Shown here piece after piece: positions 5,540-13,086 of a DNA stretch of 21,776 nt. The notes under the pieces are model-generated. The model saw only the letters and a program-made list of their open reading frames with translations, ran no database searches and was not told the DNA's origin. Source of the DNA: JBGLNJ01 sp964353405. GTDB lineage: Bacteria; Chloroflexota; Anaerolineae; Fen-1058. Location of the stretch: the NCBI GenBank assembly GCA_964353405.1, contig CAYGWJ010000166.1, forward strand, positions 1 to 21,776. The letters are read 5' to 3'. The position numbers and the translations under genes are program-made. Position 1 is the first letter of the stretch. Each line of letters begins with the position of its first letter.

Positions 5540-7706
5540 GGCTCACCTCCCCCGCCGCCTGTGTAGAGACGACCCGCCGGGTCGTCTCTACCTGCCGGGT
5601 CGTGTCTACCTCGCCTGCAAAGATGCCCAATGGCACTTCGATAAACAGCGGCCGAACGGTGCGATCCGCCACTTGCGATTCAGGAATGCCTTCATCGCGG
5701 AACAGGCGACGAATCAGAGCCGTACAGGTCTTGCCGCCGCACGAGCCCATCCCCGCGCGCAACACGGCCTTGATCTCGTTCATGTCCCGATAGCCTTCAC
5801 GGATGAGCGCGCGAATCTCGCCCGCGCTCACACGCTCGCAGCGGCACACGATAGTGTCATCGGTGAGGCGCTGTACGAAAGTGTTCATCGGCTCGGTCAC
5901 CCATTGCTCTTGTATCCGAATGCCGGCGATGCGCTTGGCGTATTCTTTCGGCGCTTGCAGTTTGACCGCGACGGTGCGGTCATTGGCTTTGATCGCGCGT
6001 ACGCCTGTCACCTTGACGTTGCCAAGTACATTTCCTGCAGTGTCCAGCACCGTCACCACGTCATCCACCTTGAGGCTCTCTTTGAGGAACTCGTAGGCGA
6101 TGGTCACCGTCGGATGCTCAACATCCTTGCGATAGTCCACCAGCGTGATCGCGAGCCCCGGGCAGATGGTCACACACTTTTCGCAGCCGGTGCAGCGCTT
6201 GCCCAGTTGTTCTCCGATGAATTCAGGAATGCGGCGAATGTCGTTCGGGTCAATGTAAATCGCCTTTTGCGTGCAGACAGAGGTGCAGGGATCACACGGG
6301 ATTTCTTGTGAGCAGTGGAACACGGGGACGACGCCGGTCTCATCATCGGGGATGCGTTCTCCGATGACCCGGCCTGGCTTGGATTTGAGAATCTCGGCGG
6401 TGCGATACCAGTCGGGCGGAATCTCGCCCACGTCGTGACCCAACGCGCGTGCAACTTCCAACCCGCGAATCTTGCCGCTGAACATCGCCGCCGAGGCTTC
6501 GGCCACCTCGTCCGCGTCGCCTGCGGCCAGCACGGTCATGCCAAACTCTTTTGCCTTTAGCGTGAATTCGTTGACCGGGTCCAGCCCAACGGCGATGAGG
6601 ACTGTATCGCACTGAAAAGATTGCTCCGTGCCCGGGACAGGCTGGAAGCGATGGTTCACTTGCGCAATCGTCACCGATTCAACCGATTCCGCGCCGGAGC
6701 CGGAGGCCCCCTGTGGGTTGGCGCTGACGATGGTGTGTGAGGTGTAAATCGGCACGCCCAGACGCGCGAGCTTGTCCTTGTGGACCTGATATCCTCCGCA
6801 CTCGGGCAGGGCTTCGACCAGGCCCACGACGTTGATGCCGGCTTGCAGCGCGTGATATCCGGCGATGAGGCCCACGTTGCCGCCGCCGACGATGAACAGC
6901 CGCTCCGTCGGCTTGACCAGGTCACGGTTGACGAGCGTCTGAAACGCGCCGGCTCCGTACACGCCGGGCAAGGTGTTGCCTTTAAAGGCCAGCGTCTTTT
7001 CTCGCGCGCCCGCCGCCACGAGCAGCACTTGCGGCTTGACCAGCACATACTCGCTGCCATTGCGCAGGAGGCCGACCTTTTGATCGGCAAACACGGCCAG
7101 CGCGGTGCTATTGAGCCAGATGCGGACGCATTCAAAAGCTCGCGCCTCTTTTTCCAATCGCGTGGCGATGTCAATCCCGCGCGTGCCCGCATAGACGGTG
7201 TTGATCGAGCCGAAGAAACGGTGCGTCTGCAAGACCAGCTTGCCGCCCAGCCGATGCTTGTCGTCCACGACGAGCGTTTCAATGCCGCGCTTGCCCAACT
7301 CGATGGCGGCTGCCAGTCCCGCCGGCCCCCCGCCGATAATGAGCACCGGCGCCTCGATCGTTTCAATGTCGCGCAGCGCAGGCACATCGCGCACGAGCGG
7401 CAGCTCAGGCAGACCTCGGGCCGGCTCGACTTGCAGACCGGGCCGCACCAGCTCCATGCACGACTTGACCGGCTTGCCATCGGCCAGCACCAGGCATTGA
7501 GCGCACTGGCCGTTGGCGCAAAAGATGCCTTGCGGCGAGCCGTCCTTGGGGTGGTGGCCCAAGACCCGTACGCCGTTAGCAAAAAGGGCCGAAGCGATGG
7601 TCTCGCCTGCGTATGCCATCAGCTCCTGCCCTTGCCAATAAAACGCCACGCCTTCTCGTGACTCGACCGGAAGAATGGGGTGTTGTCGAATGCGGTGTTC
7701 AGCCAT
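5532..7706 (-). CDS. Multi-cluster FAD/NAD oxidoreductase, sarcosine oxidase alpha / HcnB-like, with ferredoxin insert
   Basis: A 724-residue fusion. In order: an N-terminal 2Fe-2S domain with Cys 63, 68, 71 and 83; a pyridine-nucleotide-disulfide oxidoreductase core with GGGPAG (125-130) and a second dinucleotide site GGGNVG (274-279); a ferredoxin-like segment with CxxxxxCxxCxxxC (465-478) and CxxCxxCxxxCP (505-516), suited to two 4Fe-4S clusters; a small beta-rich segment (about 530-605); and a BFD-like 2Fe-2S domain with Cys 621, 623, 656 and 661. It would carry electrons from the DAO subunit to a diffusible acceptor. Classical sarcosine oxidase alpha lacks the 4Fe-4S part. The last residues, rich in VDTTRQVETTRRVVST, are encoded by a palindromic repeat (5563-5609) and are probably not part of the ancestral protein. 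Confidence 0.85.
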   Translation of the reverse strand: MAEHRIRQHPILPVESREGVAFYWQGQELMAYAGETIASALFANGVRVLGHHPKDGSPQGIFCANGQCAQCLVLADGKPVKSCMELVRPGLQVEPARGLPELPLVRDVPALRDIETIEAPVLIIGGGPAGLAAAIELGKRGIETLVVDDKHRLGGKLVLQTHRFFGSINTVYAGTRGIDIATRLEKEARAFECVRIWLNSTALAVFADQKVGLLRNGSEYVLVKPQVLLVAAGAREKTLAFKGNTLPGVYGAGAFQTLVNRDLVKPTERLFIVGGGNVGLIAGYHALQAGINVVGLVEALPECGGYQVHKDKLARLGVPIYTSHTIVSANPQGASGSGAESVESVTIAQVNHRFQPVPGTEQSFQCDTVLIAVGLDPVNEFTLKAKEFGMTVLAAGDADEVAEASAAMFSGKIRGLEVARALGHDVGEIPPDWYRTAEILKSKPGRVIGERIPDDETGVVPVFHCSQEIPCDPCTSVCTQKAIYIDPNDIRRIPEFIGEQLGKRCTGCEKCVTICPGLAITLVDYRKDVEHPTVTIAYEFLKESLKVDDVVTVLDTAGNVLGNVKVTGVRAIKANDRTVAVKLQAPKEYAKRIAGIRIQEQWVTEPMNTFVQRLTDDTIVCRCERVSAGEIRALIREGYRDMNEIKAVLRAGMGSCGGKTCTALIRRLFRDEGIPESQVADRTVRPLFIEVPLGIFAGEVDTTRQVETTRRVVSTQAAGEVSRG
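5563..5609. repeat. Palindromic element plus a third arm at the 3' end of a coding region
   Basis: GTAGAGACGACCC (5563-5575), loop GCC, then the perfect reverse complement (5579-5591) form a 13-bp stem. A further copy of the loop and right arm follows at 5594-5609 with one mismatch. It is translated in the alpha-subunit gene as a Thr/Arg/Val-rich tail. It has the same GTAG...CTAC ends and 3-nt centre as the palindrome at 13083-13109. Confidence 0.8.
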
Positions 7707-7784
7707 ACGAGTCCTTTGCTCCTTCGAGGTCCAAGTGGAAAGTAGATTGACCTGATTTTACACCTTTCGCCAGAGCCGTTCTAG

Positions 7785-7819
7785 TGACAGGCGGAAGTGT
7801 CAAGCGTGACGAATGTCAC
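7785..7819. promoter_or_regulatory. Tandem dyads in a divergent intergenic region, possible operator
   Basis: TGACA (7785-7789), 8 nt, TGTCA (7798-7802) is followed by GTGAC-GAAT-GTCAC (7806-7819), a perfect dyad. They lie between the minus-strand oxidoreductase operon and the DinB-fold gene. Spaced TGAC/GTCA half-sites are reminiscent of CRP/FNR-type operators; that identification is a guess. Confidence 0.35.
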
Positions 7820-7877
7820 AATAGAACCTGGGAGTGGTCATTCAAGACCAAAGCATGCTGCAAGCTCCAACTGTTTT

Positions 7878-7907
7878 TTGGCGTTTCCCATGTCTTTGAG
7901 GTAAAAT
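7878..7907 (+). promoter_or_regulatory. Possible promoter of the DinB-fold gene
   Basis: TTGGCG (7878-7883), an 18-bp spacer and TAAAAT (7902-7907) lie 17 nt before the start codon, so the transcript would begin only about 10 nt upstream of it, leaving little room around the AAGGAGG ribosome site. Confidence 0.4.
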
Positions 7908-7924
7908 CTTGTCAAGGAGGAACA

Positions 7925-8416
7925 ATGGCCGACCGTAAACTGCAAATAGGCAAGTGGCTGGAATCGTCGAGACGGTTTTTGTGCAAGACCGTCGAAGCTG
8001 TGCGCGATGAGGAGTGGTCACGCGTGGCTCATAGCGATAACGTCGGCTGGACGGTGCGCGACGTGCTGGCACACGTGACGGGCGCAGAGCCGTCGCTCGT
8101 TGCCCTCATTAGCCGCGCGCAGGCTGATGGAAGTTATGTTCCGCGTCCCGATTTTGACCTCGACTTTTTCAATCGCCGCCAGGTGGAAAAGCGCGCGGGA
8201 AAATCGCCTGCCGACTTGTCAGTCGAGGTGGAAAGCAATCGCGCAGCCACGCTCAAGGTGTTGGCTGACCTGCCCGAGTCCGCGCTCGACTTGCCAGTGC
8301 GCCATCCTACCTATGGCGACATGACGGTTGAGGACATTTTTCGCATCATTGGCTTTCACGAGCGCCTGCACGCCGACGAAATTCGCGCGGCGACTGCTCG
8401 CTCAACCTCCGCTTGA
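7925..8416 (+). CDS. DinB/MDMPI-fold protein (putative thiol-dependent transferase)
   Basis: A 163-residue four-helix-bundle protein of the DinB/mycothiol-dependent maleylpyruvate isomerase superfamily. Metal-ligand histidines are visible in WTVRDVLAHVTGAE (about residue 50) and in the C-terminal GFHERLHADEI. Members bind a divalent metal and often use a low-molecular-weight thiol; the substrate is unknown here. The ATG at 7925 was chosen for the strong AAGGAGGAACA just upstream; the longer open frame to 7784 lacks such a site. It stands alone, with a hairpin after its stop. Confidence 0.8.
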   Translation: MADRKLQIGKWLESSRRFLCKTVEAVRDEEWSRVAHSDNVGWTVRDVLAHVTGAEPSLVALISRAQADGSYVPRPDFDLDFFNRRQVEKRAGKSPADLSVEVESNRAATLKVLADLPESALDLPVRHPTYGDMTVEDIFRIIGFHERLHADEIRAATARSTSA

Positions 8417-8427
8417 CACAGAGCCTT

Positions 8428-8457
8428 GACTCGGGTCATTTGATCTTGACCCGAGTC
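8428..8457 (+). terminator. Hairpin after the DinB-fold gene
   Basis: GACTCGGGTCA (8428-8438) and its exact reverse complement (8447-8457) form an 11-bp stem with an 8-nt loop, starting 11 nt after the stop codon. CACAG/CTGTG may extend it. No T-run follows, so it may be an RNA-stabilising or weak terminating hairpin. Confidence 0.45.
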
Positions 8458-8504
8458 GAGCTGTGCCACGGAACTCAGGTCGAGCCAAGGCCACTGTAGA
8501 AGCA

Positions 8505-8533
8505 TTGACTTGGATATTCAGGTGTGCTAGAAT
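8505..8533 (+). promoter_or_regulatory. Sigma-70-type promoter upstream of the partner-switching operon
   Basis: TTGACT (8505-8510) and TAGAAT (8528-8533) are spaced exactly 17 bp apart. The transcript would start near 8540, giving a leader of about 500 nt before the phosphatase gene at 9043. Confidence 0.6.
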
Positions 8534-8886
8534 CTCGTTTGCGGGTTTGCAGCCAACCCGCTCAAGCATCTCTTATTGCGACAGTGTTTGCGATTCTGGT
8601 CAGGTCACGTTTGCTCAGGGGGACTCACAACGTGGCCTATTTGTATGTTCAACGCAGCCGACAACAACACTAGACTTGCTCCCGCGTTTGGTCAAGAGGC
8701 CGACGACGGGACCAACCGGGTGTGGGCAAGAGCCGGCTCCTGAGCGACATGCTTGAATATCTTGCGCTCTCGAGTGGCGCAAATCCTTTTTGGAAAATGT
8801 GCCGGAACACCGGGCGATACTCGACAGATGGGCGCAGCTTGCCGTTTCGCCGGCAAGCCATTCAGACACACGGCGAGGAGGCTAAT

Positions 8887-8970
8887 ATGCCAGACGAAAT
8901 CATTCCTGGGGGGAGCCCAGCGGAAGCAGGGAATGCGGCGGCGAGGACCAAAAAAGGTCTGGTACGATGA
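8887..8970 (+). CDS. Possible small protein (27 residues)
   Basis: The ATG at 8887 is preceded by GGCGAGGAGG about 6 nt upstream, a strong ribosome site. The peptide starts MPDEIIPGG and ends in a basic TKKGLVR. It is not recognised. It could be a leader peptide for the downstream operon or the 3' end of a decayed gene. Confidence 0.25.
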   Translation: MPDEIIPGGSPAEAGNAAARTKKGLVR

Positions 8971-8998
8971 CCCGGGGATTGGGGTGTGGTAACAGAGC

Positions 8999-9026
8999 GG
9001 CCGGGCGTCCCGTGTGATGCCCGGCC
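8999..9026 (+). promoter_or_regulatory. Stable hairpin just upstream of the phosphatase ribosome site
   Basis: GGCCGGGCGTC (8999-9009) pairs along its full length with GATGCCCGGCC (9016-9026), with one G-U pair and a 6-nt loop. It ends 16 nt before the start codon at 9043. It could limit or protect the operon mRNA. Confidence 0.5.
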
Positions 9027-9042
9027 CTGCAGAGAAGGTCGG

Positions 9043-10302
9043 ATGAACGAAGACATTATCAGCCGTGTGCCGCTGTTCGCCTCGCTGCCTCGCCACGAGA
9101 TCGAGTACCTGGTTCGGACTCTGTCTCCGCGCGAGTTTCCTGAAAACACGCTCTTGTTTCGCGAAGGGACATGCGGCGATTTGTTCTATATCCTGCTCGA
9201 GGGTCAGGTTGAGATCACTAAGGCGCTGGGCACGGAGAACGAACGACAGTTGGGTGTGCGTGGCGAAGGCTCGTTGATCGGCGAGATGAGCCTGTTCAGC
9301 CGGGACGGTCTGCGCACCGCCAGCGTGCGCGCATGCACTCGGTTGCGGGTTTTGGAAATGGCCCGCACCGACTTTGATGCCTTGCTGCTTCGCCAGCCTG
9401 CACTGGCTTATGACATGGTGCGGGTTCTGAGCCAGCGTCTCCAGGAATTCGAGACTCTCACGGTTCGTGATTTGCAGGAAAAGAACCTTCAACTGTTAAA
9501 AGCCTATGAAGACTTGCGGGCGGCGCAGGCGCAGATCATCGAGAAGGAGAAACTGGAGCGAGAGCTGCAAGTAGCGTCCAGGATTCAGATGGGCCTCCTG
9601 CCGCAGGGCTTGCCGCAACTGCCGGGCTATGATTTTGGCGCGCGGATTATTCCCATGAGCTCCGTCGGGGGCGACTTTTATGATTTCATTCCGCTTGACG
9701 ACAAGATGCTGGGCATCGCCGTGGGCGATGTGTCCGGGCATGGCGTGCCGGCCGCTCTCTTTATGGCGTTGACCGTCACTTTGTTGCGGGCTGAAGCTTG
9801 CCACGAATGCGCGCCGCGAGAGGTGCTGCGTGGTGTGAATCGCCAGTTGCTCAACCTGAACAGAGAGGGCCTGTTCGTCACGGTGTTGTACGGCGTGCTC
9901 GATGGCGCGACGGGCCAGTTTACCTATGCTCGCGCCGGCCATGAGCTCCCTCTGTTCTGCTCCGCAAGCGGAGAACTGACAGTGCCGGAACTCGGACCAG
10001 GCCGGGTCCTGGGCCTTTTTGAGGACCCGCTTCTCACCGAACATACGATGAACCTGGCTCAGGGTGGCACGCTGTTGTTGTACACAGACGGCGTTATTGA
10101 AGCCTATGACAGGCAGGTCGAGATGTTTGGGGAAGAGCGGTTGGGACAGGCGGTTTGCGCAAACCGCACTGAATCGGCCCAGGCTGTGTGCGATAGAGTT
10201 CTGGAATCGGTAGCGGCGCACTGTGGCGCTCTTGCGCAACACGACGACGTTACGGTGGTATCGGTGCAGGCCAAAGGACGAGGTGTTGCTGATCTTACGT
10301 GA
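9043..10302 (+). CDS. Cyclic-nucleotide-binding PP2C/SpoIIE-type serine phosphatase (RsbU-like)
   Basis: A 419-residue protein. Residues 1-130 form a cNMP-binding domain (FREGTCGDLFYILLEGQV, then IGEMSLFSRDGLRTASVRA, with the Glu and Arg expected to hold a cyclic nucleotide). A coiled-coil linker (about 140-185, LKAYEDLRAAQAQI) joins it to a SpoIIE phosphatase domain with metal-binding aspartates in SVGGDFYDF, VGDVSGHGVPAAL and QHDDVTVVSV. It should dephosphorylate the STAS antagonist encoded two genes downstream in response to cAMP, cGMP or another ligand. The ATG at 9043 has AGAAGG before it; the cNMP domain begins directly there. It is the first gene of a three-gene operon. Confidence 0.9.
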   Translation: MNEDIISRVPLFASLPRHEIEYLVRTLSPREFPENTLLFREGTCGDLFYILLEGQVEITKALGTENERQLGVRGEGSLIGEMSLFSRDGLRTASVRACTRLRVLEMARTDFDALLLRQPALAYDMVRVLSQRLQEFETLTVRDLQEKNLQLLKAYEDLRAAQAQIIEKEKLERELQVASRIQMGLLPQGLPQLPGYDFGARIIPMSSVGGDFYDFIPLDDKMLGIAVGDVSGHGVPAALFMALTVTLLRAEACHECAPREVLRGVNRQLLNLNREGLFVTVLYGVLDGATGQFTYARAGHELPLFCSASGELTVPELGPGRVLGLFEDPLLTEHTMNLAQGGTLLLYTDGVIEAYDRQVEMFGEERLGQAVCANRTESAQAVCDRVLESVAAHCGALAQHDDVTVVSVQAKGRGVADLT

Positions 10303-10320
10303 TCAGCACGGAAAATTCTC

Positions 10321-10749
10321 ATGGCAATGACCCAGGGATCTATTCTCCAGGTGGCGGCTGAACTAGCCAATCTTGGCGTGGTTCGCCACTTTGTTGAAGA
10401 AACGGCGACTGGCCTCCAGTTTGACTGTAACGTGATTGAAGACATGCTCCAGGCCGTGGAAGAGTCCGTTGCCAACACCATCCTGCATGGCTACCACCGC
10501 CGGCCGGGAGAAATTCAAGTCGAGGTGCACAGAGAAGAGAGTGGGCTGGTCGTTCAGTTGCGGGATCAGGCTCCTCATTTTGATCCCACTGGGTTTCCAC
10601 CACCCGATCTCACACTCCCATTGGAAGAACGCAGACCGGGCGGTCTGGGTATTTATCTGATGCGGCAATTCACAGACACGGTGACCTATCGAGTGACATC
10701 TGATGGGAGCAATGAGCTCACTCTGGTCAAAAGACAGCTCGTCATTTGA
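10321..10749 (+). CDS. RsbW/SpoIIAB-like serine kinase / anti-sigma-type ATPase
   Basis: A 142-residue GHKL ATPase domain. The N-box (IEDMLQAVEESVANTILHGY), the G1 motif (RDQAPHFDP) and the G2 motif (GGLGIYLMRQF) are all present. Proteins of this size and type bind and phosphorylate a STAS partner and sequester a sigma factor or other target. No sigma factor gene is in the window, so the output is unknown. It starts 18 nt after the phosphatase gene and ends 14 nt before the STAS gene, which supports one operon. Confidence 0.88.
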   Translation: MAMTQGSILQVAAELANLGVVRHFVEETATGLQFDCNVIEDMLQAVEESVANTILHGYHRRPGEIQVEVHREESGLVVQLRDQAPHFDPTGFPPPDLTLPLEERRPGGLGIYLMRQFTDTVTYRVTSDGSNELTLVKRQLVI

Positions 10750-10763
10750 GAAGAAGGAGACAC

Positions 10764-11174
10764 ATGAACATCAGCGTCAATCAAGTTCGGGGCAGGGTGC
10801 CGGTCGCTATCTTGGGTGTGCAGGGCGACCTCGATGCTACCAACTATCAGGAGTTGATTGCCAAGGCCACAGAAGTCTATCGCGCGGGGACTAGAGATAT
10901 CCTCGTGGATTTGGGCCAGATTTCCTTCATCAGCAGCTCGGGCCTGGTGGCGCTGCACAGTATCGCAGTGATTCTAAAGGGTGAGCAACCTCCGAATCCA
11001 CAGGAGGGTTGGTCTGCCATTCACGCCGTTGGCCGGGGGTTAGGCAGTGGCGCACAGCAGCATATCAAGTTGCTCAACCCACAGCCCAAAGTGGAGCGAG
11101 TGATGGAAAAGGCCGGCTTAAAAGAGTTGTTTGAGATTTACACTGACCTGGCAGCGGCCATTGCCTCCTTCTGA
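10764..11174 (+). CDS. STAS-domain anti-sigma factor antagonist (RsbV/SpoIIAA-like)
   Basis: A 136-residue STAS domain. The phosphorylatable serine lies in ISFISSSGLVAL, the canonical site. Between helix 2 and the KLLNPQPKVERVMEKAGL strand there is an insert of roughly 25 residues (QPPNPQEGWSAIHAVGRG region) that standard RsbV proteins lack; it could give partner specificity. The ATG at 10764 follows AAGAAGGAGA with good spacing. It would be phosphorylated by the kinase just upstream and dephosphorylated by the cNMP-linked phosphatase, completing a partner switch. Confidence 0.88.
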   Translation: MNISVNQVRGRVPVAILGVQGDLDATNYQELIAKATEVYRAGTRDILVDLGQISFISSSGLVALHSIAVILKGEQPPNPQEGWSAIHAVGRGLGSGAQQHIKLLNPQPKVERVMEKAGLKELFEIYTDLAAAIASF

Positions 11175-11255
11175 GTCTGGCGTCCAGGCACCGGTCGCGG
11201 CGTCCGCGGCGACTGTTGCCGGATGCGGCAGGCCAGGGTTGGCTGCCATGCTCGA

Positions 11256-11693
11256 TCATGCGTTGGTAGCGGTGGAGCGCCGCTCGCGTTTGATTATACT
11301 CCGGCGATGTTTGGACTCTAGCCGGCGTTCTTTCGATCCGGCCGTCGGGCGAGTGGGGCGTCGCTTCTTGGGGACGCGCAGCGCGCGGCGCATCAGTTCC
11401 ACAAAGCGCGCGGTCACGTCTTGACGATTCTGCAACTGGCTGCGGAAAGTTTGTGAAGCCAGATGCAGGGTGCCCTCCTTGTCCACGTAAGACTTGCACG
11501 CTGCCCGGGCGCGTGCTTTTTGCTCGTCGGTCAAACTGGGGGAATTGGCCAGGTGAAAGGTCAGTTCAACCTGCGTAGCGGAGCGGTTGACGTGCTGGCC
11601 GCCTGGCCCGCTCGAGCGGACGAATTGATAGTGCAATTCCGAAGGCGGAATCCTCACTGCCTCGTTGATGACGAGTACATTCTCTTCTGACAT
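11256..11693 (-). CDS. arfB: Peptidyl-tRNA hydrolase ArfB (ribosome rescue)
   Basis: A 145-residue protein with the class-I release-factor GGQ motif (SSGPGGQHVNRSATQV, GGQ at residues 31-33). A basic C-terminal tail (KKRRPTRP to the end, Arg/Lys rich) is the part that enters the empty mRNA channel in ArfB/YaeJ. It hydrolyses peptidyl-tRNA on ribosomes stalled without a stop codon. The length is normal for the family and all key residues are present. It converges on the STAS gene and has its own unlinked start at 11691-11693. Confidence 0.92.
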   Translation of the reverse strand: MSEENVLVINEAVRIPPSELHYQFVRSSGPGGQHVNRSATQVELTFHLANSPSLTDEQKARARAACKSYVDKEGTLHLASQTFRSQLQNRQDVTARFVELMRRALRVPKKRRPTRPTAGSKERRLESKHRRSIIKRERRSTATNA

Positions 11694-11774
11694 AGCCTGC
11701 TCCGTGCCACCTGCGAGTTTAGCACAAAGCCGGACATAACGCGAGTGCCTTTACTCCCCTCACACAGAACATGG

Positions 11775-11783
11775 TGCTATAAT
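11775..11783 (+). promoter_or_regulatory. Extended -10 promoter of the MFS gene
   Basis: TGCTATAAT (TGn plus a perfect TATAAT at 11778-11783) lies 37 nt before the GTG start at 11821. No good -35 box is seen at 17 bp, as is usual for extended -10 promoters. Confidence 0.55.
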
Positions 11784-11820
11784 GCTCTCAACATCTCAAA
11801 TCTCAAGAGGCCACTAGTTC

Positions 11821-13086
11821 GTGCGCTCCCTTCACTGGTCAGCGGCGCCGCCAGGCGCGACGCCAACACAACGAGACAATTTCCTCAAAGTTCAAATTGA
11901 TGGCATCGGCATCGGGCTGGCGAGCGCGGCGGCGCCGTTTCTGCCGGTCTTTCTCACGCGGCTGGGCGCCACCAACTTGGAAGTCGGCCTGTTGACGGCC
12001 ATGCCGGCTGCGACGGGGCTTGTCCTGGCCATCGCCGTCGGGCGCTTTTTGCAGGGCCGCCGCCAGGTGGTGCCGTGGTACAGTTTCATGCGCCTCCTGG
12101 TGGTCATGTCGTACGCGCTCACGGGCATCGTGCCCTTTATCGTGCCGCGTGAGCAAGCTGTGCCCGCGGTGCTACTCATCTGGGCGGCGGCCACTTTGCC
12201 GCAGACCTTTGTCAGCGTCGCGTTCTCGGTCGTGATGAACGCCGTGGCTGGACCCAAAGGCCGCTATGACTTGATGAGCCGCCGGTGGACGATCCTGGGA
12301 TTGACGACGGCGATCACAGTGGCGATTGCCGGTGAGACGCTGGATCGCATCAACTTTCCGCTCAATTACCAGTTGGTCTTTATGGGGCTTTCGCTGGGCG
12401 GATTGCTCAGCTACGCTTTTTCCAGCCGGATTGATTTGCCGGATGCAGTGCCGCCCGTGCGACGGTCGGGGCTGTCGCCTCAGGAGCGATTCAAGGGCTA
12501 TATCAGACTGATCTGGGGCGAAAAGGCGTTTGTCTCTTTCACAGCCAAGCGATTCGTGTATCTTTCCGCTGCAGCGCTGGGCACGCCGCTCTTTCCGCTT
12601 TACTTTGTGCGCACGCTGCACGCTTCCGATGCGTGGATCGGCGCCATCAACACGGCTCAGACCGCCATCGTGTTGATCGGTTATCCGTTCTGGTCGCAGC
12701 AATGGCGTCGGCGCGGCGCGCGCTTTGTGTTGTTGTGGACGACACTCGGGCTGGCGATCTATCCGACGCTGACGGCGTTCACGAACCGCGTCGAGTTGAT
12801 TGTGGTGTATGCGACATTGGCGGGTCTCTTTCAGGCCGGGCTTGACCTGGTGTTCTTTGACGAGCTGATGAAGACTGTGCCGCCGGAATACAGCGCGACG
12901 TTCGTTTCACTGGCGCAGGGCTTTCAGTACGTTTCAACGGTCGCCTCGCCGCTGGTGGGAACCTATCTCGCCGACCGTATCGGCATTGGCGGCGGGCTGC
13001 TGGTGTGCGCGGCGTTGCGCTTGATCGGTTTTGCCTTGTTTGCGCAAAGCAAAGCGTATCGGGCTACGGCGCAATCCGCCAGGTAG
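11821..13086 (+). CDS. MFS transporter
   Basis: A 421-residue polytopic membrane protein with about 12 hydrophobic segments, beginning near IGLASAAAPFLPVFLTRLG. The cytoplasmic loop between the two halves (about 205-235, PPVRRSGLSPQERFKGYIRL) is basic, as in MFS proteins. The substrate is unknown. The start is GTG at 11821; a ribosome site is only weakly visible (CAAGAGG about 15 nt upstream). The stop codon TAG (13084-13086) lies within a palindromic repeat, so the natural C-terminus may once have been different. Confidence 0.85.
   Translation: MRSLHWSAAPPGATPTQRDNFLKVQIDGIGIGLASAAAPFLPVFLTRLGATNLEVGLLTAMPAATGLVLAIAVGRFLQGRRQVVPWYSFMRLLVVMSYALTGIVPFIVPREQAVPAVLLIWAAATLPQTFVSVAFSVVMNAVAGPKGRYDLMSRRWTILGLTTAITVAIAGETLDRINFPLNYQLVFMGLSLGGLLSYAFSSRIDLPDAVPPVRRSGLSPQERFKGYIRLIWGEKAFVSFTAKRFVYLSAAALGTPLFPLYFVRTLHASDAWIGAINTAQTAIVLIGYPFWSQQWRRRGARFVLLWTTLGLAIYPTLTAFTNRVELIVVYATLAGLFQAGLDLVFFDELMKTVPPEYSATFVSLAQGFQYVSTVASPLVGTYLADRIGIGGGLLVCAALRLIGFALFAQSKAYRATAQSAR

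Larger units (their letters stand above)
8534..9042 (+). other. Long untranslated or decayed leader region
   Basis: There is no convincing long gene in these 509 bases. At its start GCGGGTT (8541-8547) pairs with AACCCGC (8555-8561), a hairpin at the predicted RNA 5' end. At 8713-8757 one frame reads QPGVGKSRLLSDMLEY, which looks like a Walker A P-loop of an AAA/NTPase regulator, but the flanking translation is not NTPase-like; it may be a gene remnant or chance. A short frame with a good ribosome site follows at 8887-8970 and a strong hairpin at 8999-9026. Confidence 0.5.

Noticed and set aside
6780..7661. 293-codon plus-strand frame under the alpha-subunit gene
   Set aside because: Antisense of a gene with many intact motifs; no ribosome site or domain.
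8713..8970. P-loop-like frame as a real NTPase gene
   Set aside because: Only one motif matches; upstream and downstream residues do not continue the family, and the frame is short. Kept only as a note in the leader entry.
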